Shown here one piece after another: positions 6,755-9,916 of a DNA stretch of 9,916 nucleotides. This DNA is from JBDHUX01 sp039809405 (lineage in GTDB: Bacteria; Patescibacteriota; Gracilibacteria; Absconditabacterales; Absconditicoccaceae), in the NCBI GenBank assembly GCA_039809405.1, contig JBDHUX010000031.1:1-9916 (forward strand), in the 5' to 3' direction. Position numbers and translations under genes: made by a program. The notes beneath the pieces were generated by a model. The model searched no databases and was not told the origin of the DNA. It was given only the letters and a program-made list of their open reading frames with translations. Within the stretch, counting starts at the first letter, position 1. Every line of letters begins with the position of its first letter.

Positions 6755-7414
6755 TTAGATACTATTTTCCAATACTGGCTCTTTTTCAAGTACGATCCGA
6801 TCGTGCTGTCATGCAAGTGTGATCATACTATCATCAGTAGGAACTATATATCACTGTTTGCTATATAGGAGCATAGGAGTATCGTTTGGACTATCTCCTA
6901 CACATATATCTGGGATAGTTCAGATATACTTTTTTATCATACTCACTTTGCCTTCAAAACAAGGTAGTTGTACTATATTATTAGTATATACACCACTACT
7001 ATCAACCTCCAATACTGATCATATTACCCTCTCTACTCTATATCCAAAATGCTCTGCTACTACCTCTACGATATCTTCTATAGATGCACTTACTATATAT
7101 GTCTTGCATCACTGTCTTATACACTCATTGTATAGAGACTTGGTTGGTGGGTTTATTTGGAGATAATCTGGATGATCCACCAGCATCTCTTTGGTCCAAG
7201 ATCTGATCTGCTGCTTTGTAAATCAAGCAAATATCTTTGTTGCATATATACACCTCTCTATGCTTGATGTTTTATAGTTTTCAAATCGATACTGTATAAG
7301 TGATTTGGTTTTATCAGAAATACTGTCTTTTTGTATCATAAACTCAAATATAGCCTCTTCGCTATCAAACTTTATACAAGTTTTATCAAAATCAAAAACT
7401 GCTATCTTGTCCAT
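6755..7414 (-). CDS. HAD-superfamily phosphatase (SerB-like, subfamily IB)
   Basis: A magnesium-dependent phosphatase of the haloacid dehalogenase superfamily. The frame is 219 aa, ATG 7414 to TAA 6755. All four HAD motifs are present: motif I AVFDFDKT (residues 5-12, nucleophile Asp8 and acid/base Asp10), motif II IVSAS (107-111), motif III Lys in FEGKVSMIKKY (153-163), and motif IV CVGDSPNDTPML (171-182). The helical cap inserted after motif I (about 15-90) and the overall size fit subfamily IB, which includes phosphoserine phosphatase and small-metabolite phosphatases. The substrate cannot be told. It is transcribed toward gatC and divergently from the repeat region. A TATGAT box (7429-7424) ends 9 nt before the ATG, another possible leaderless start, without a clear -35. 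Confidence 0.9.
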
Positions 7415-7457
7415 AAATCGCTAATCATATAAATAAAGTTGATACAACTTATAGTAA

Positions 7458-7486
7458 TTGACCGCAAAATATCAAGCTTTTATAGA
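7458..7486 (+). promoter_or_regulatory. Promoter-like element facing repeat copy 1
   Basis: TTGACC (7458-7463) is followed after 17 nt by TATAGA (7481-7486), whose last two bases are the first two of repeat copy 1. Transcription would start near 7494, inside the repeat, with no protein gene until 7829. This fits either a non-coding RNA or a long leader for the pseudouridine synthase. Confidence 0.45.
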
Positions 7487-7653
7487 AACGATGCAAAACC
7501 TTATAATTTAAACAAAATATACTTTTTAAAAGAAATTATCACCACATCATTTCCTCGGGAGATGCTATTTGAAATTGTGAATTAGACTATCATAGTAAAT
7601 TATAATATTGATAATTGAGATTGGTTCTGATAGTTTTTCAGCATTCCCCTAAA
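7485..7653 (+). repeat. 169-bp structured repeat, copy 1
   Basis: This matches the reverse complement of 8474-8641 at about 84% of positions by hand alignment, with one single-base gap. The conserved core is about 7551-7613. It has four arms: (1) GAAACGATG 7485-7493, (2) CATCATTTCC 7545-7554, (3) GGGAGATGCT 7557-7566, (4) AGCATTCCC 7640-7648. Arms 1:2, 2:3 and 3:4 can each pair. The tight hairpin CATTTCC-TCG-GGAGATG (7548-7564) is fully paired with one G-U, and a second hairpin lies at 7574-7606 (ATTGTGAATT with AAATTATAAT). No frame in it is coding. The next 175 bp, to 7828, hold no feature beyond short broken frames and the synthase promoter. It could be an RNA or a palindromic dispersed element. 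Confidence 0.8.
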
Positions 7654-7794
7654 ATGCTCTTGTATATATACGATCAAAATTGTCCACTCAGATGGATATA
7701 CATTTTACCAGATATAGAGACTCAACATCATTAAGACGCAAAAGTCTATAGCAATAATATATGAATAATTGTATCTCAAGTAAATAATAAATAT

Positions 7795-7822
7795 TTGCAT
7801 AATCTGATTATTTTTATATGAT
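7795..7822 (+). promoter_or_regulatory. Probable promoter of the pseudouridine synthase
   Basis: TTGCAT (7795-7800) and TATGAT (7817-7822) are separated by 16 nt. The -10 box ends 6 nt before the ATG at 7829, so the transcript would be leaderless. The 13-bp palindrome ATAATCTGATTAT (7799-7811) occupies the spacer, where a repressor could act. Confidence 0.45.
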
Positions 7823-7828
7823 GATGTG

Positions 7829-8455
7829 ATGAAGCGATATGAAAATAAGCTATTTTACTACACTTGGAAATCACGTGGTATACCTACTACTTACGGACTC
7901 AACCCGTGTTTTTTGGATACAATCAAATCAAGCGAAGACATAAGAACCCAACTTATATACACACAACTATCCTTCAATCATCCTTGAAATAGCGAGTTTG
8001 GACTAATCAATAGACTTGATAACGATACCTGATGATTACTATTTTTTGCTAAAAATATTAGCATACTGCAAGATTACAAAATATTACAATCTGAAAACAA
8101 AGTAGAAAAGATCTATATTTGTGACGTGTATGGTATAGTAAAATTTGATAATATAGAGGTCTCAAATCCTATATATCATCATAAATACAATGATAGTAAG
8201 ATGACATTGGATCCAAATAAGTGAAGATGAAAACCTATCATCACCACTACATCAGCCACAAAATTATATATAGATGAGCATAACAAGATATCAACATTGC
8301 TGATCAAATTGCACAAAGGAGCAAGACATCAGATAAGGGTGCATTTATCTAGTATATGACACCCTATCGTATGAGAAAATATCTACGCCAGACATAAACA
8401 AAACAATCAAAATATCTTGCACCTACGGAGCATATGATTAAATATATATTGATAG
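7829..8455 (+). CDS. RluA-family RNA pseudouridine synthase
   Basis: Enzymes of this family isomerise specific uridines in rRNA or tRNA to pseudouridine. The frame is 208 aa, ATG 7829 to TAG 8453-8455. The catalytic motif is GLINRLDNDTGGLLFFAKN (residues 58-76; usually HRLDKDTSGLLL-AK), with Asp64 the expected nucleophile. The second hallmark is KLHKGARHQIRVHLSSIGHPIVGENIY (170-196), matching the usual TGRTHQIRVH---IGHPI-GD-Y. HLRSIGL at the C-terminus matches the usual H-A--L. There is no S4 domain, and it is short for the family (often 220-320 aa). The N-terminal strand motif NKPAG is replaced by WKSRGIP. The target uridine is unknown. It stands alone, flanked on both sides by inverted copies of the 169-bp repeat, copy 2 beginning 18 nt after its stop. 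Confidence 0.93.
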
Positions 8456-8473
8456 TAGGATAGTCTGATTATC

Positions 8474-8642
8474 TTTAGGGAATGCTGAAAAACTGTCAAA
8501 GAGGGCTTCAATTATCAATATTGTAATTTGCTATGATAGTCTAATTCACAATTTCAAATAGCATTTCCCGAGGAAACGATACGATAATAATCTTCCTAAA
8601 AGAGTATATTTTGTTCAAATGATTAGGTTTTGCATCGTTTCC
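8474..8642 (-). repeat. 169-bp structured repeat, copy 2 (inverted)
   Basis: Reverse-complement partner of copy 1. Read on the minus strand, the arms are (1) GGAAACGAT 8642-8634, (2) ATCGTTTCC 8580-8572, (3) GGGAAATGCT 8569-8560 in the conserved core, (4) AGCATTCCC 8486-8478. Arms 1 and 2 are perfect complements over 9 bp here, better than in copy 1. The short hairpin CGTTTCC-TCG-GGAAATG (8578-8562) is fully paired with one G-U at a different place from copy 1. Copy 2 lies 66 nt beyond the uvrA stop in the same orientation, so it could be the 3' untranslated part of the uvrA message. No T-run follows arm 4, so it is not a standard terminator. Confidence 0.8.
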
Positions 8643-8708
8643 TTCACATATATTTCTGACCAAATACATACTCCAAACTACTTGATATAACGATAAAATA
8701 TTTTCTTA

Positions 8709-9916
8709 CTAAACTAATCTTCCATTATCGAGCCTGATTACTTGGTCTGCAAATTGAAGTAGTGACTGATCGTGTTCTATCATCAGTATAGTGTCTCATC
8801 TGTCAAGAAATTGTTTCAAAACTATAAGGAGTTTTTGTATATCATCAGGATGAAGTCACACTGTTGGTTCATCAAGGAAATAAACTGTATGTCACCTATA
8901 CTGTTTTAATAGATGTTTGACGAGCTTTAATCTTTGACTTTCTCATCATGATAGTGTTTGTGCTGGTTGTCCAAGTTTGAGATATCAAAGTCATATATCT
9001 ACCATAAGTTTTAGCTCTTCATTGATATATCATATATCATCAAAAAATTCGTATGCTTCCTGGATATACATACCTAACAGATCTGATATAGATTTACCAT
9101 TTCGTTTTACAGATAAAACTTCAGACTTATATCTTTTACCTTTACAAAGTGTACATGGGACATAGGTATCAGGCAGAAATTGAAGTTCAATTTTTTTATA
9201 ACCATATCAATCACACTCTGTACAAGCTCATTTATGACTATTGAAGGAGAAGTGACTATCTGTAAATCACATCATCTTGGACTCTTGAGTGTTGGAATAA
9301 ATCTTTCTAATATTATCAAATATACCTATAAATGTAGCAGGACAAGATCTAGGGGTCTTACCTATGCTTGCTTGATCTACATATATTACATTTTGTATAT
9401 TTTCTCGTCATGTTATACTATCCACCTCCAGTTCTTTATAAAATGCCGATAATGCCTCCTCTTCTATTTTCTCAAACTCTGACTTGCGGACTACTTGGCT
9501 TTGAAGTATATCGTTCCGACTGAGTCACTTCTTAAGCATCTGCATACGGACAAATCACTGTATGTAGCTATTTTTATTTTCTAGAAAGTTATATAGTGTA
9601 TGATGTAATACTGTAGTTTTGCCTGCCCCACTAGGTCAAGTAATCACTGTAAACGATCATAATTTGATATCAAGTTTTGGTATGTTTAAATTATGCTTGG
9701 ATGCTTCTCTGATAGTCACATAAGTATCTTTTGGTTTGTGGTCAAAAGATATATTTACTTTTTTATCACCTCTCATATACTTGGCAGTGAGACAGTCTGA
9801 TTTGATAAAATCTTTGTAATTTCCGTTAAATATGACATTACCACCAAAATCTCAAGCTCCTGGTCATATTTCAGTGATCCGGTCGCTATTTTCTATAAAC
9901 TCCTCATTGTGTTCTA
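8709..9916 (-). CDS. uvrA: Excinuclease ABC subunit A, C-terminal part (cut by the window edge)
   Basis: UvrA is the damage-recognition ATPase of nucleotide excision repair. The last 401 codons are visible, of roughly 900 or more in the family, ending at TAG 8709. The fragment starts in the end of the first ATPase domain (EHNEEFIENSDRITEIGPGAGDFGG). It continues with the second Walker A TGPSGAGKT (usually GVSGSGKS), VDQASIGKTPRSCPATFIGIFD (usually QSPIGRTPRSNPATYTG.FD), and the zinc module CTECDGYG...FLPDTYVPCTLCKGKRY with four Cys. Then come the signature QTLSGGESQRLKL, Walker B VYFLDEPTVGLHPDD and the switch His in LMIEHD. Both Gly of LSGGE are UGA. The substitution of Thr for Ser in Walker A is mild. 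It is the only minus-strand gene at this end and is transcribed toward repeat copy 2. Confidence 0.96.

Noticed and set aside
8474..8642. Repeat copy 2 as a classical intrinsic terminator, an integron attC site or a CRISPR unit
   Set aside because: No T-run follows the last arm; I see no attC-type core boxes and no integrase; only two inverted copies exist here, with no spacer array.
8977..9452. Plus-strand frames of 62 and 90 codons
   Set aside because: Both are antisense to the uvrA zinc module and signature region.

Overview
The window reads coherently only if UGA is translated as glycine. With that reading (genetic code 25) it breaks into 13 protein genes, every one with a visible stop ending in TAA or TAG. 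UGA then falls on glycines that are almost invariant in known families: the P-loop of TsaE, CGRYEG of TrmD, GSPEVQ of S15, LSGGE of UvrA and DTGG of the RluA-type enzyme. Together with the AT-rich sequence and short intergenic gaps, this points to the Patescibacteria (CPR), namely Absconditabacteria (SR1) or Gracilibacteria (BD1-5). The sequence alone does not separate these two lineages.

Layout: 1-1609 holds three minus-strand genes, a truncated exported protein, an 80-aa unknown and a kinase-fold-like protein, served by two perfect TTGACA-N17-TATAAT promoters. 1801-2997 holds efp, rpsO and tRNA-Leu(CAA), all on the minus strand. ssb follows on the plus strand (3207-3617) and ends in a clear intrinsic terminator. 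3724-4770 holds a 94-aa unknown and trmD, both minus. trmD is divergent from the plus-strand set tsaE, ruvB and gatC (4865-6738). A minus-strand HAD phosphatase converges on gatC. 7415-8708 holds an RluA-family pseudouridine synthase between two inverted copies of a roughly 169-bp structured repeat. The window ends inside the 3' part of a minus-strand uvrA.

Functionally this is mostly housekeeping. Translation and tRNA modification are represented by EF-P, S15, tRNA-Leu, TrmD (m1G37), TsaE (t6A37), GatC and a pseudouridine synthase. DNA maintenance is represented by SSB, RuvB and UvrA. No mobile-element protein, CRISPR array or rRNA was seen.

The least explained part is the repeat pair at 7485-7653 and 8474-8642. 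The two copies are about 84% identical by hand alignment. Each carries four mutually complementary arms, and their differences in one hairpin are of G-U wobble type in a single orientation, so the element may be a dispersed structured RNA or a palindromic mobile repeat. Shine-Dalgarno-like sequences are hard to find, and several -10 boxes lie 5-9 nt before the ATG, which suggests leaderless transcripts.
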